64,000 nucleotides of DNA from Saxidomus purpurata (GCA_022818135.1 JAFMSR010000007.1:5759270-5823269), one strand, 5' to 3'. Shown: positions 1-12,670, counted from the stretch's first letter. Numbers and translations are program-made. The notes: generated from the letters alone by a model not told the origin.

Positions 1-840
1 CATAAGGGTCGTGATGCTGCCAAATTTTGTAGGTCTAGATCATATTTGACAGAGTAATGCCCCTTTTTATACTTAGAATTTTACTATAACTTTGCCATTT
101 CGTAAGATTATTTTATCAAACTTTCAAATTGTATTGCTTATGTCAAAGGGTTGTGATGCCGCCAAATTTTGTAGGTCAAGGTCATATTAGTGATTAGTGA
201 TCAAAGAGTTAGCTGCAATCTTAGGAATATATGTGTATCCTTCAGTATGTTTGAAAGTATTCTGTCTCGCATGACTTGACATGATGATTAACTTAAAAAA
301 GCCTTGTACGTGAACGGGTCAGCATGTAAAACTAATTATTTTTGGCATTAAAACGATGAACCTTATGTCTAATAATTTCAAATCTTTTGACAACAGTGCC
401 TTTCAGTGCCTTTCAGTGCAAATATCCGAATTTTTTTCATATTCGGTTTATAAGACACTTCCTTTAAAATGTTTTGAAAGTGCTTGAAGAAGCTTGTCAT
501 GGCGTTCTCAAACGGCGAATTTATAGCGGAAGTCATAGGGAAGCGTATAGGAAGTTTAGGCCTGACTGCAATTAATTGGAAATATTGTTTTGAAGATCTA
601 CTGTCCATTATTTCATTATTTTTTACACAAACATTTCAATTTTTGTCGTAGACTTTCGGAGAAAAGGCGATAAAAAAATCATATTTTTTTAAAATTTATT
701 TTCAGGGTTATCTTGCTAAATAATTGTCCGTCGGTCCATCCGTCCGTCACATAAACCTAACGTTGGCTATAACTTTGCCATTTCTTAAGATTTCTTCATC
801 AAGTTTTGACAAAATAAAGTTCATTTCAGCAGTCGGTGAG
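1..840 (-). repeat. Dispersed bivalve repeat, inverted partner of 15350-16468
   Basis: Two ~140-bp units starting near 7 and 147 share a 'gggtcgtgatgctgcc'-like core. They are followed by a ~530-bp spacer and another unit part (760-830). The spacer (about 193-720) reads, on the opposite strand, almost the same as 16000-16468. Family assignment rests on recognition of a common bivalve repeat; ends are approximate and the copy runs off the window start. Confidence 0.7.
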
Positions 841-974
841 ATTTTTGGTAGTCGCACCGGAAGAAACCCTTATAATGTAAGTCTATGGAAATGTATTTAG
901 GCGTCTCATACCAACTGACCAATTTTCACGGTGTCAGAACAGTTTTATCCTCATCAACCTGATCCGGTCAACAA

Positions 975-1572
975 CTAGGCCATCCATAAATCAAAACGAC
1001 ATCACCATTTATCAAAACCACAGCACCATCTATCAAAACGACATCACCATATATCAAAACTACAGCACCATCTATCAAAACGACATCACCATTTATCAAA
1101 ACCACAGTACCATCTATCAAAACGACAGCACCATATATCCAAACGACATCACCATTTATCAAAACGACATCACCATATATCAAAACCACAGCACCATCTA
1201 TCAAAACCACAGCACCATATATCCAAACGACATCCCCATTTATCAAAACCATAGCACCATCTATCAAAACGACGTCAAAACAAGACCATATCAAAACCAC
1301 AGCACCCTAACACCACCTTCAAAACGATATCACCATCTATCAAAACCACAGCACCATATATCCAAACGACATCACCATATATCCAAACGACATCACCATC
1401 CACAAAAACCACAGCACCATCTATCAAAACGACAGCACCATCTATCAAACGACATCACCATCTATCAAAACCACAGCATCATCTATCAAAACCACAGCAC
1501 CATCTATCAAAACCACAGCACCATCTATCAAAACCACAGCACCATATATCAAAAGGACATCACCATTTAAGA
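975..1572. repeat. 21-bp minisatellite
   Basis: About 28 units of ATCAAAACCACAGCACCATCT and variants (cgaca/ccaca, tcacca/gcacca, tttat/tatat). Twenty-one is a multiple of three, so the minus strand reads as an open 7-residue repeat; this is an artefact of the period and not taken as a gene. Confidence 0.95.
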
Positions 1573-2195
1573 AGTGTGTATAGAGGGCAGCTATGGCGTT
1601 CCATAAACGTATATGTCACACAAGAGAAAAATTCGACCGCATATGTCACACGTGTGATATATTCGGTCGAAAATAGTATTCGCGTGAAACGTATATGGCA
1701 CATAATATGTGATGTATACGTTTGACTTCGAATTTTATAGGAACACGAAAACGAATATCTCACATGCAGAGAAAGGCAAATAAAAACGAAATTTTCAACG
1801 AATACGTCACTTTTTGATCAATTTGAAAAAAAAAACATATTTAAAACAATCAAATATGGTTGATTAAGTTATGCCTCATAAATTCTGCTTAACACAACAA
1901 AGTCGATCCGATCGGTCCCAACACATTGTATGGGAACTAGACATTCCCACTCGAAGGTGTGGTCTGTATAATGTCTTTAATTTGTATAAATAATGATTGG
2001 TCAAATTTCGATCGGATGTTCTTGAAAGTTATCGACTGCGTTCGTGTGGCCCTTGAGTGGTGATTATTAACAGGAAATTATCTCAGAACAGCATTGATTA
2101 TAAAAAATCACTATACATTTTTTTCTGTATAACACAATACATTTATCACAGATTAAACACAGATCAAACTTGATATATTTGATGGCCGGTGAAAC

Positions 2196-2705
2196 AATGT
2201 AAAGTAACCGTAAGATGGTAATGACCCTCGATCATTTTTGTCGAGCCCACTTGCGGTGAGCTCGACATAGTCGCCGCTTTTGGCAGTCGGTGTATGTGCA
2301 TCAGTGCGTCTATGAGCCCGACTGATTTTGTCCGGACCATAGCTTTGACATGCAAGGAGCAATCGTGTTTATATTTGGCATAAATGTTAACCTCAATGAG
2401 AAGGAGTGTCATTTGTCGAATTAAGAATGACTTTGTCCGGAGCATTTCTTCTATATACTTGAAGGGATATTGATGTAACAATGCATAAATGTTTACCTTA
2501 ATGAGACGAAGAGTCATACAGATGAACAAATCCCTATGTCTACGGTCAAGGTCACAGTTTGAGGTCAAAGGTCAAATTGAAGAATGAGTTTTTGTACTGA
2601 AGGATTTTCATACCATTATAAGACAGGGTGTATTGTGCAAGAACCAGGTCCCTTGGTGTAAGGTCACACTCGGAGGTTAAAAGTCAAACACAGGATTGAA
2701 AATTG
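2196..2705 (+). repeat. Dispersed repeat with 'ttgtccgga' and AGGTCA runs
   Basis: Two approximate units (about 2320-2430 and 2430-2600), each with 'tttgtccgga', 'ataaatgttaacct' and 'aatgaga'. They end in AGGTCAAAGGTCA (2562-2574) and a further 'aaggtcacactcgg' unit. The same style of unit recurs at 9913-10605. Confidence 0.6.
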
Positions 2706-2812
2706 TAAATGAAACAATCGTATCTCCTTTTATTTCACTGCAGCTACAATATCCTTTGTGTAACATTTAGTTTCTTCGATTCAAATCCACCTAAAATCAG
2801 TCATAGTTCCTG

Positions 2813-2829
2813 GGGGGGGGGGGGGGGGG
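2813..2829 (+). repeat. Poly-G run
   Basis: About 17 consecutive G. Length in such runs is unreliable. Confidence 0.9.
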
Positions 2830-3615
2830 ATGTCACTATTCTTCAAAAAAATAATGACCGGGGTTATTATTCTATGGGGTTCCTAAACATTGTTACAACG
2901 GCTCCGGCAAACGGCCCGGGGACGGTTGGGTTGCCACCCACTTCCTACAAAAGTATAATTAGTAGTTTTATACACTAAAGTATCACAAATAAATTTCGGT
3001 GTAAACTGTCAAAATGACCAGAACGAATATATCACACGTGTGAAAAATTCGACCGAATATATCACGCGTGTGAAAATACATATACGTTTCGGTGTAAACT
3101 GTCAAAATGACCAAACGAATATGTCACATTAAACACGTGTTATATTTACGGTCGAATATATCACACACGTGTGATATATACGTTCCGGGACATATACGGT
3201 TCAACAAAGCATGATAAACATATTATGGGCTAGCACCATTCTTTGACATCATGTGCCGGAAATGCAGATAGACATTAGTTTCAAGCGGCATGCGGCATTA
3301 AGTAAAGGGAGACCTAAGATGTCTGTACAAAGAAGCAAGTACAATTATAAATGTGATTGCAGCAAGTAAGTTTTTATTTTTCAGTTGCTGTGCCACCTGC
3401 ATTAAAATGCAAAACAATGAATTGCACAATTATATCCAAAGATTTGAAAATATTAGTGTTGCCTTTTATTATTCGTATTTATCTCAGTCGAAATAATGCA
3501 ACCCTATCGATAGATGCATACCGCCTTTTGATAAAGAAAAATATAATACATGCATAAATTATCTTTTTTTAGAAGTTATGAGAAGGGTGGCAATACCATG
3601 TGGTCTATTGTCTAT

Positions 3616-3666
3616 GAACTTCGCGGATTAGCAAAATTGACGTAATTTTGCTAATCCGCTGAGTTC
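3616..3666. repeat. Short hairpin
   Basis: Perfect 16-bp arms (3623-3638 and 3644-3659, GCGGATTAGCAAAATT and its complement) around a 5-nt loop. The stem extends five more pairs after a two-base mismatch. Confidence 0.85.
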
Positions 3667-6450
3667 GTTTTTACAACAGTTACAGATAATTCAAAGTAAG
3701 TTTTTTCTTAGTCAACCAATTTTTACCAAATAAAGCGCATTCAATACTACCATCGGCTGATATTGATCTTATATGAAAATTGGCAGTTTTGGAGAACACT
3801 CTCGAAACCTCTGAAAATAAAGATGCACAAGTATGATAAAAAAATGTAGCTAATCTTTGTGTCTACAATAAACCTCTAAATTTCAGCTGCCACAATGCCT
3901 GTAACTAAGGGATTTCTGTTAAAAAATGCACGAATAGATACAAAGATTAGCTACATATAGATCTATTAATATTGTTTCATGTGTTGATTCAGTTTAATAC
4001 CATTCAATTTTATGTTATTTAATTCCATGGTCGATGAAACACTAGTATGGGCAGCAGCCGCACTGGTTCGCAATTTACACATGGTACATCATCCATGCTG
4101 TCCGTTGGTTTACCGTGGAACCCAGTGATACATCATCTTAAAACGGCCCGAGATACATCGAAATCGGTTAAAAGTTTAAAAAATCGGCGATAGTTTGTAT
4201 TGGAAACGTGCACACATTACATAACAATGTATCGCATCATGTTTATACGAAATGCATTCAAATAAGCTCGAGTAAAGCGGTCTAAACCACCCAAACGTGG
4301 GAGAAAACGGCGGAAAATCCAAACATAAACACTACCGACCAATTTATCCCTTCAATAACTTTTTTTATTTTAAGGTCCACGATCCAAAACGGGTGTGACG
4401 AATTCATATATTATATGTGGCTATACAAAGGGCATGCTAATAGTTCGATCAAATTAAAAACAAACATTTCCTTACCAATTTTCTTATCCGTCTTCCAAAG
4501 AAAACATTAAATTTCCGCCATTTTGACCAGAACTACATCAAATTCTCGCTTAAAGCCCCGAGATACATCGTTTACGTCCGACCCCCTGTAAATATACGTT
4601 GTCAATCCTTACTGCGGCTTATAACAGAATGTAAAACCAGGTTAGTCCTTGACTGCAGATAACTAAATCCTTATTTACACAGTTTCAAAGTCAAATTTGA
4701 GGACATGAGGTTGGATGAAGCAATTTTTGAAAAGAACTCCTTTTTATTTACATTCGAAATGATTGGTGTATTTTATCATTTTAACCATTTACGCACGTAT
4801 TTTCCTGCTATAGGTACCAACCCCTACTCCACCCCACCCGACCTATTCAAAGTGAGAAACACTGGTGATGTTAGCATTTCAATGAGCACCTGCTAAAAAG
4901 TAACGCAACGTCTGGTGACAAAACTGAACAGCAAACGATTACTCAGATTCAAGATTTATTTATAATTCTTTCTACATGCAATTAGCATAAACATGGTACA
5001 AACTGACGTATTTACAAAGACATATGACCATATGGGTAAACGGCTAAATTCAGATTTCAAAAGACATGTCAATGTTTTGAAACACATTTTATTTTTATAG
5101 TCTAATTTTAATGTGCGTTCTCTTTCTTCCGTTTTACGTTTGACACTGTAATAACAGCAAACGAACACCTAAACATGTATTGTAACAGCGTTACTTTTTG
5201 TCTCCTATTATTTACCCAGGTTCTCTCTGCTTTTCAACACAGGAATATCATGTGGCAGAAAAAGTCTCACAGCCAGGGCCAATACACGCCACAAATTTAC
5301 TATAGGTTTATATAGGAGCGCTGTCATTAACTCGCGATAACATTTTAACTAATAAAGTTATTTTAAAATCACAAACGGGATGATAAAATATAACATTTCC
5401 CCTTTTTAATGAATATTTTTTTATTTTTCTGAGACTTTATTTGTTTGGTCTTTTTTTAACTTAAAAACTTTACCCGTCGTTTTACTATGTAATATATAGT
5501 AAAACGCCCAAAATGTGACAATTTTAAGTGAAAATTTTGCAGTTTATCTTCAATTTGTTCAAAAACTATAACACTTATTTTAGAATCACAAACGGGATTG
5601 AAGTTACCCATTTCATAAAGTATAATATAAAGAAGTCAATCTAGGGTTCAAGACGTTTTTATTATGTGGAACTTATACTTTAACAACACACTAGGATGTA
5701 AATGACACCTAACAATAAATATTATATCAACATGCCTACAATTTGGAATTTAGATGAGTAAGGGATAATTTAGTTTTTAAATTTAGAAACCCAGCTAAAG
5801 TAAAATTAATTAAACCCTAAATAATTTAAGAGTGGCGGAGCTCTGACAAAAAGGTAAAAGCTACCTTGTGAATGTCCGTGAACTGCACTGCCAAGAAAAG
5901 CAAAATCTCAGCCCTTTTATACCAAATTTCAAACCACTACGCGGAAAGTCCATGAAATTTACATGCACATCTTTTACTTGCACAAAGTAAAATATGTTAC
6001 TAACCAGTTAACATTTATAACAGATAGTGATTTCAAGGTTAAATATATCATAATATCAATAACAAAATCTGTCATGTTACTATAAGTGAACAGTATCAAA
6101 ATGGATACAGTAGAAGCAATTATACACCTCACTGCTTTTAAAGCTGACCATAGGAAATTACTGTACAGTGAGAACATTTTGACAAAGAAGTTATCTAAAA
6201 TGAAAACTGTTAATGAGAATAAAAGGAATTAACCCATTCCTTCCACAGTATACTATACACAAGCATTGGCAAAATCAGATACAGCTCATATATACTGTAA
6301 TCGAAAAATATCACACATTGTTACTTTGTACTATTTATAATATTATATAGCCACCCACTCCAGACCGACTTCCGGCTTAAACATTATATTGAAATAATAT
6401 GCATATACACATATTATATCATAACATATTTGATTTAATACGTGGTGAGT
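3667..6450. other. No gene recognised
   Basis: AT-rich sequence with no convincing ORF or splice-bounded exon. It contains a 15-bp inverted pair (3846-3860 with 3940-3955), a small palindrome at 5478-5506 (CGTTTTACTAT arms) and two related 'atcacaaacggga' stretches (about 5370 and 5585). Confidence 0.5.
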
Positions 6451-6456
6451 AAAAGG

Positions 6457-6590
6457 TGCATGGAGACTTAAGCACTAGACGAAAATATACGTCTCTCTTC
6501 ATTGAAAAATTCAGGTACTTCTGATATGAATTACTGTAGACACAGTCTAGTTTTTCCTTGAACACATGAGCTGTCGTTCGTTACCTAGAT
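6457..6590 (+). repeat. Dispersed repeat, direct partner of 30427-30580
   Basis: Shares 'catggagacttaagcacta', 'cgtctctcttcatt', 'gacacagtc' and 'gagctgtcgttcgtt' in the same order and spacing with 30427-30580. Confidence 0.75.
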
Positions 6591-6764
6591 TGAATCAAAG
6601 CGCTGAAGGCACTGAAAATGTTCGGTCTGAAACATAGATTATCGTAAGGATTGGTACTTAGGAGAGGAATGTTGAACACATGTTTTGCAATATGTCTGAT
6701 AGTTTTAAGTGGAACATCTGACCACTTGATGTAACATCATATTGAGCAATGTTACGGACGGTGA

Positions 6765-6930
6765 AATTCCTCCTAGGTCGAGTGGTTTGAAAAGCTGAAA
6801 CTTTTCATTGATTGAGGGTTTTGAGATCGAGCCCCGCTACTGACCATGTCTCTTTATGTGAGAAAGTTTGTAGTTTTTGAAGAAGATAATAGTTATAGTA
6901 GTGGTCCTTACCAGGAATTATCATAAGATT
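6765..6930 (+). repeat. Decayed tRNA-like head of a SINE (candidate)
   Basis: A box-A-like 'ggtcgagtggttt' and a box-B-like 'gagatcgagcccc' are spaced about as in a tRNA with a long variable arm, followed by a non-tRNA tail. The arms do not pair well enough for a working tRNA. Confidence 0.35.
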
Positions 6931-7346
6931 AACTGTCCGCCTGTAAATAAACGTACATGTAACTGATATGTATTTCCTTTGGCGTAGATCTTTTTTCTAG
7001 ACTAAGTAATGAATAAAGAACAAAAAGTCGGAATATTCAATACTCAGTATACATTGTACTGAGCACTTGAGCATGGCTTACAACGTCATTTTTTCACCAT
7101 TGTAAACATTAACACAACATATTTCTTTAATATCGACATGAAAAGTAATGATCGATTGCATTCATGGTATAATACATAATATACGCGAAATAATAAAACA
7201 ATTTCTATTGGTGTTCCATTCATAACAAATTGTTTCCCGCCGGATCTTAAACCCGAACATTCCTATCTAGCCCGTTCACGATTAAACAGTCTTATGGTAC
7301 ATGTAACATATACCATAAAACACAACATAAAACAGAAACTGCTGAC

Positions 7347-7437
7347 ACATTGATTGGTGACCAGTATCGATCCAGACCAGCCTACTTGCATGGTCGCAAA
7401 GTCCATTATGTTGGTTTTCCCATGACGCGGCTCAATT
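7347..7437 (+). repeat. One arm of a palindromic dispersed bivalve repeat
   Basis: Contains 'gatccagaccagcct', 'ggtcgcaaag', 'atgttggttttcccatga' and 'cgcggctc' in the order I recognise from a very abundant bivalve palindromic repeat. Here only one arm remains. Confidence 0.55.
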
Positions 7438-7439
7438 TT

Positions 7440-8585
7440 TGTTATTTTATTACACTGAACCATGCAAAACACACGAATTGTAGGTATTTCAAAATGAATG
7501 AATCACAGTACATTATTGTAAATAATCATAGTTATCAATCAATATTTTCATTCAACCTATCTATTGAGGCACAGTTGAGAAGGTGGTTTAACATGAAGCT
7601 ATTTTGCTACTAGCTTACTAACAAAATCTACGGTGCATTTAACAGTCTATTTCTCATGTTCAGGTGCTTCCCTGAATATGGCAGTTAAAGGGTATATTTC
7701 ACAATTGTCGCTAATAGCGACAGCAACTTAAAAACTGGCTCCTTTCTACATAAATTCTATAGTTAAATAACTATCATCTTTAAACTCCCAACTGAATAGT
7801 ATCTTCGTGACTTCGCTACTTTCGATTTTGGAGTGAAAACATATCGTAACCGCGTAGTTTACCAGAACGACATTCCGTCTGTTATCAAAACCTACATTTT
7901 CATTAAATAACCGATGAAATGGCGTTTATAAATGCAATGTAGGTAAAGTATTGCCAGTATAAATGGTATAGGAGGTGTGTCACTTTCAGCGCGTTTGATC
8001 CGCTGCTTATCAAAGTAGTCCATGCCTAAACTGCGTAGTAAGAAACAGACCACATAAGTGCCATAATGCTGTAACTGTCGAACGTTTAAGAAGTACTTAG
8101 AACCTATGCACATTAACTTAGAAAAATTGACTAGATTCTTTTTTATGATAAATTGTCGCATATTTTTCTTATCTTTGAAACACTCATGATAAATCTCTGC
8201 AATCATACCAACACCAAAACTGTTGATTACTTCTGTTACTTTCTATAAATATGAGATGTGATCAATCTGAAGGATTATTTAGAATTGAGGGGTAGTTCGG
8301 TTTTAAAAGTAGAAACTGCTCTTCTCAGAAACCGGGTACAATAAATGTTAGGATTTGAAAATCCTCACATTTAAAAAACGAGATACTTCTAAGATGAATA
8401 TTATAGACACTGTTTGTGTTCTAAAAATAGTAACAATATTTCAGTCCTACAGTGACTTTAATTGATCGATTCATATTATTCGATAACAGTAAAGATTTTA
8501 TACTACACGTCAGTGTAAAAGTTTTATATTACAAGTCAGTCAGTAGATGTGTCAATTTCTGCTTGTTCAACCAGAAGCTTTCGGA
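7440..8585. other. No gene recognised
   Basis: Open frames at 7350-7613 and 7892-8206 have no domain signature, codon bias or splice context and are treated as chance. Confidence 0.5.
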
Positions 8586-8587
8586 TT

Positions 8588-8695
8588 GACTCGCACCTAA
8601 GTTAACTCGTACCTTAGTCATCTAGTACCCTAATTTGTCAACTCGTACGGATCCAAAAGTCAACTCGTACCCTTTCTAGTCAACTCGTACCTTCT
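8588..8695 (+). repeat. Irregular array of TCAACTCGTACC
   Basis: About five loose copies of 'tcaactcgtacc' (also 'tcgcacc', 'ctagtaccc' variants) spaced 15-30 bp. Confidence 0.6.
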
Positions 8696-9819
8696 GTTTC
8701 AAAACTTCAGTTTTATCCAGGAACAAAAAGGACTGAATGATATGTATTTAAAGGTGGGGACATAAGGAATATATAACGACATTATTGAAATCGTGGTTAT
8801 GATCAGGATCCGCATATTGATATTCAGACCCTGTTATGATATAACGTTTATATATTGACCAAATTAAATTTTATTTTTGGTGTAGATTTGGTGTAGATTT
8901 ATTTGCATGTCTAGATACGTGTTTATAGACTAATTTGCGCCAAAAGTAAGCGTTTCCTTAATGTGAACACAGTGGTGCAGGTGCTCTTTTCTCAAAATAT
9001 AACTAAAAACACGAGAGAAAGTGTGGCGGCAAATATCTTAATACTGTGATTATAACAATTTATTAAAGGTAATCATAACTTGTTAGTTCAATGCGGCGAT
9101 AAAACGAATACATTAGTCAAACAACGCAATTATAATGGGTCTCCTTGAATTCCTTTGGGGCCATGCCTCAACATCAACCATCACCAATTTCCAAAATATC
9201 TACATGTCAGTTTTGTTTGTTGGCCCGCTGTGATACGTAGTATCACAGTTTTTCTTGTTGTTGTATATGATTATGTTGAACATCGTTTTACAAAGGAGAT
9301 GAAAGGATTGGTTATATCCCACGCGGACGGTACTTTCGGGACAGAACACAAATAATAACTATCTAAAACCACCAAATGCTTTTCACTCATAACTACATTT
9401 TGGTATCAACAATATTTAACACCTGATACTGTAGACGAAAAGTTGGCTGACAGGAATCAACACCATGACGTAGGGATTTTTTGAGACTGCCAAAATGGGC
9501 AGGGTGCCCTAAAAATAGGACAGGGTGCACTTCAGGGACAGGGCAGTTTCTGCATGTTAGAAACTGGAGAATGATAAAATATCCGTTAAAATAGAAAACT
9601 TTGCTTCTAGAAGATTGCAACACCTTCATAATGAAAATGTTCTTTAATTATGCTAAGAGATGCTTCTCTAAGGATTTTAAAAGGTTTCGATATCTTTAAT
9701 AATTATTTTATGTGGGTTACAACAAAAGGGCATCAGGGGGCGAGAGGGCGAGTAAAAAAAGGCAGCAGAGGGAGGAAAGAAAGGCAGGGTACAGCACTCT
9801 GCTACCCTACCATTTTTAT

Positions 9820-10620
9820 GCCCCCAAAGGGTGGCATATTAAAATCGCACCGTCCGTCCGTCCGTCCGTCTGTCCATCCGTTTGTCCGTCCGTCTGTGCA
9901 TCCCCACTTACAATTCGTGTCCGGACTGTAATTCTGTCATGCATTGAAGGATTTTAAAATAACTTGGCAAACATATCTAGCACATCAAGACAACGTGTCG
10001 CGTGCAAGACCACATCCCTACCTCAAAGGTCAAGGTCACACTTGGAGTATGAAGGTTATGTATTCTTCTATATATGCACACATTCGTGTCCGGACTGTAA
10101 CTTTGTCATGCATTGAAGGATTTTTAAATAACTTGACACAAATGTCTAGCACATCAAGACGACGTGTCGCGTGCAAGACCCACGTCCCTAGCTCTAAGGT
10201 CAAGGTCATACTTAGAGTTTGAAGGTAATGGATTCCTCTATATATGCATATATGCACACATTCGTGTCCGGACTGTAACTTTGTCATGCATTGAAGGATT
10301 TTAAAATAACTTGGCACAAATGTCTAGCACATCAAGACGACGTGTCGCGTGCAAGACCCACATCTCTACCGCAAAGGTCAAGGTCACACTTAGAGTTTAT
10401 AGGTAATGGAATCCTGTATATATGCATACATTTGTGTCCGGACTATAACTTTATCATGCTTTGAAGGATTTTAAAATAACTTGGCACAAATGTCTAGCAC
10501 ATCAAGCGGATGTGTCGCGTGCAAGACCCAAGTCCCTACCTCAAAGGTCAAGGTCACACTTAGTGTTTAAAGTAATGGAATACTGTATGCATGGTTGCTC
10601 TATGCATGGAAGGATTTTAA
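9820..10620 (+). repeat. Tandem dispersed repeat, ~173-bp unit x4, with (CCGT)n head
   Basis: A (CCGT)n-like tract at 9849-9900 precedes four units starting with 'attcgtgtccggactgtaa' at about 9913, 10082, 10259 and 10432 (periods 169-178). Each unit ends in AGGTCAAGGTCA (10027, 10197, 10375, 10545). A degenerate fifth piece follows to about 10640. Confidence 0.9.
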
Positions 10621-10745
10621 AATTACATAGCACATTTATTGAGCACATGGAGAGGACACAGACTGTGAGGCACCTCTTTCGGGGGCATTCGTCACTTGTG
10701 AGGGACAGCTCTTGTTCGGAAATACTATGTAGGAATGTGTATTGA

Positions 10746-11010
10746 TACCGGATAATCCATATGACCAACGCCCCCAGAAGAGTTTAGTTATTTTAGGTTT
10801 CGGGGGATAGTACAAGATACAGAACATGTCCCGTTTCAGGACACCCCTGGTTCTTTAACACGCCCGATGTACAACACCGGTACATTGGACTTCGGTTTTT
10901 AGGTCTCATCCGAAAGACCATTAGTTATGTTAGTGCAGGAGCGGGGGATCGAACCTGCGATCCCTGGATTACAAGTCCAGCGCCTTACCAATGGACCACT
11001 GATCCGCTCC
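10746..11010 (-). mobile_element. tRNA-derived SINE, copy 1
   Basis: On the minus strand the head (11010-10938) has a 7-bp acceptor stem GGAGCGG/CCGCTCC, a 5-bp anticodon stem around the loop CTTGTAA (anticodon TGT, threonine-like), and box B GGTTCGATCCC. About three bases of the T-stem are missing, so it cannot fold as a standard tRNA. A ~190-bp body containing 'ggtctttcggatgagacc' follows and ends at 'atatggattatccgg'. The second copy is at 54270-54530. It could belong to one of the described molluscan SINE superfamilies; I cannot say which. Confidence 0.8.
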
Positions 11011-11091
11011 TCGGAAATGCTAATACTTGTTGTTCAATTATGTTCCGTTTTCTTTTAAAAATCAATGAACAGTTTTGTGTGTACTAAGATA

Positions 11092-11336
11092 TACTGACCG
11101 GCAAAAGAAACGCAACTTTGCCAATTAAGTCGAAATTTATTATATCCGGTGCAGAATTCGCCTGGAGCAGAGACGAAGAAGAAATAATAAATGTCTCTAA
11201 ATGAATTATCAAATTGTAATTTCATGCAGACAAATAGGAAACACGTTTCAATGAAAAAATATACGCTGACAAATATTTCTGTAAATACATGTAATAAGAA
11301 AATAAAAAAGTTGCGTTTCTTTGCCTTTGTGTATAC
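11092..11336. mobile_element. MITE with GGCAAAAGAAACGCAACTT ends
   Basis: Left end 11094-11119 and right end 11307-11330 are inverted copies sharing GGCAAA-GAAACGCAACTT. TA dinucleotides sit at both outer ends. The 245-bp interior is AT-rich with no transposase. This terminus type is widespread in marine invertebrates. Confidence 0.75.
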
Positions 11337-11749
11337 TAGTATCAATAATAAATCTGAACTACGTTCTCATATATTGGTTACTAGGTCGTTGAAAAGGGAC
11401 GAATCATTGGAACAGACTTATTTCCAACGAGAAAATCTTTATGGACTCTTATATATTAAAAAAGGACTGTTATGGTCATCAGAAAAAAACTACTGAACAG
11501 TTTTAAGTATTCATTTACAAATAATACAAATTTTTTGTTTCAGTTTTAACTTTGATACTTAATTTTACCTGCTATATGAAAATGAGGAATGTATATGTGT
11601 AAAGCATTCTCTTAGTATGTAATTAATTACATCAACAATATAAACTACACATAGGAATTGTCCATTTTCCGGCTTTATACACGAGAAACTACGGTGTTCC
11701 GTTTGGACCATCGCGCTTTTATTTTTCTCCCTATACCACGATGCTCGAA

Positions 11750-12428
11750 ACCACGATGATGAAAGTCGAAACCACGATGATGAAAACACGAAACCACGAT
11801 GGTGAAAGTCGAAAGTCGAAACTACGATGGTGAAAGTCGAAATCACGATGGTGTAAATACGCAACTACGATGATGAAAACACGAAATCACGAAACTACGA
11901 TGGTTAAACGCGATATAATTTCGCGTTTTCACCATCGTGGTTTCGACTTTCACCATCGTGGCTTCGACTTTCGTGTTTTCATCATCGTAGTTTCGACTTT
12001 CGTGTTTTCACCATCGAAGTTTCGACTTTCATCATCGTAGTTTCGACTTTCATCATCGTGGTTTCGACTTTCATCATCGTAGTTTCGACTTTCACCATCG
12101 TGATTTCGACTTTCACCATCGTGATTTCGACTTTCACCATCGTGGTTTCGACTTTCACCATCGTGGTTTCGACTTTCACCATCGTGATTTCGACTTTCAT
12201 CATCGTGGCTTCGACTTTCACCATCGTGGTTTCGACTTTCATCATCGTAGTTTCGACTTTCACCTGGTTTGATTTCTGGTGACTTCACCATGTGGTTCAC
12301 TTCACCATGTGGTTCGACTTTCATCATCGTAGTTTCGACTTTCATCATCGTGGTTTCGACTTTCACCATGTGGTTTCGACTTTCACCATCGTAGTTTCGA
12401 CTTTCATCATCGTGCTTCGACTTCCTGG
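11750..12428. repeat. Left minisatellite arm of the foldback element
   Basis: About 30 units of 21 bp. Units before 11910 are in the opposite orientation to those after 11930. Confidence 0.9.
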
Positions 12429-12460
12429 CGCTGGTCAATGCTATCTCGGCAAATAATACA

Positions 12461-12583
12461 ATGGATGACTGCGGTCTTGATCACTGTATCGCAAGATATT
12501 TTGAAAGAGGGTACACGTACAAAGAAATTTATACAGTCGAACTTGCTCGAGAGACCATTGCATTAAGATACCACTTGCATTAA
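12461..12583 (+). pseudogene. Short transposase-like remnant (candidate)
   Basis: A 40-codon frame starting at ATG 12461 reads DHCIARYFERGYTYKEIY and ends at a stop at 12581. A 'YF-x-GY-x-YKEI' pattern recalls the N-terminal helix-turn-helix of integrase-type transposases; this is resemblance only. From about 12533 the sequence looks like an inserted repeat (cagtcgaacttg...) that would have broken the frame. Confidence 0.25.
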
Positions 12584-12670
12584 GAGTATAACTTGTATTA
12601 AGAGACCACCAAGGTGAGGAAGTTAAGAAGTGTGGTCTCTTAATAAAACGGTCTCTTAATACAACATATT
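12533..12670. repeat. Fragment of a 'cagtcgaacttg' MITE (candidate)
   Basis: Starts after TA with cagtcgaacttgct. It carries repeated 'attaaga(g)accac' and, inverted, 'gtggtctcttaat'. Such subterminal repeats suggest a decayed non-autonomous element inside the core of the foldback element. Confidence 0.4.

Larger units (their letters stand above)
1598..3200. mobile_element. Inverted-repeat element with CACGTG palindromes at both ends
   Basis: The left end (1610-1730) and the reverse complement of the right end (3000-3195) share AACGTATATGTCACAC-like sequence and the palindrome TCACACGTGTGA (1648, 3036; a TCACGCGTGTGA form near 3063). The right end contains a direct duplication with a period of about 93 bp (near 2993 and 3087). 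The inside holds another dispersed repeat (2196-2700) and a G-run. No transposase is visible; boundaries are approximate. Confidence 0.5.

Noticed and set aside
968..1300. 110-codon minus frame VLINGDVVLIYGAV
   Set aside because: Reading of the 21-bp minisatellite; no start context and no non-repeat sequence.
10938..11010. Functional tRNA-Thr(TGT)
   Set aside because: Acceptor and anticodon stems pair, but the T-stem lacks about three bases and the sequence continues into a repeated SINE body found again at 54 kb.
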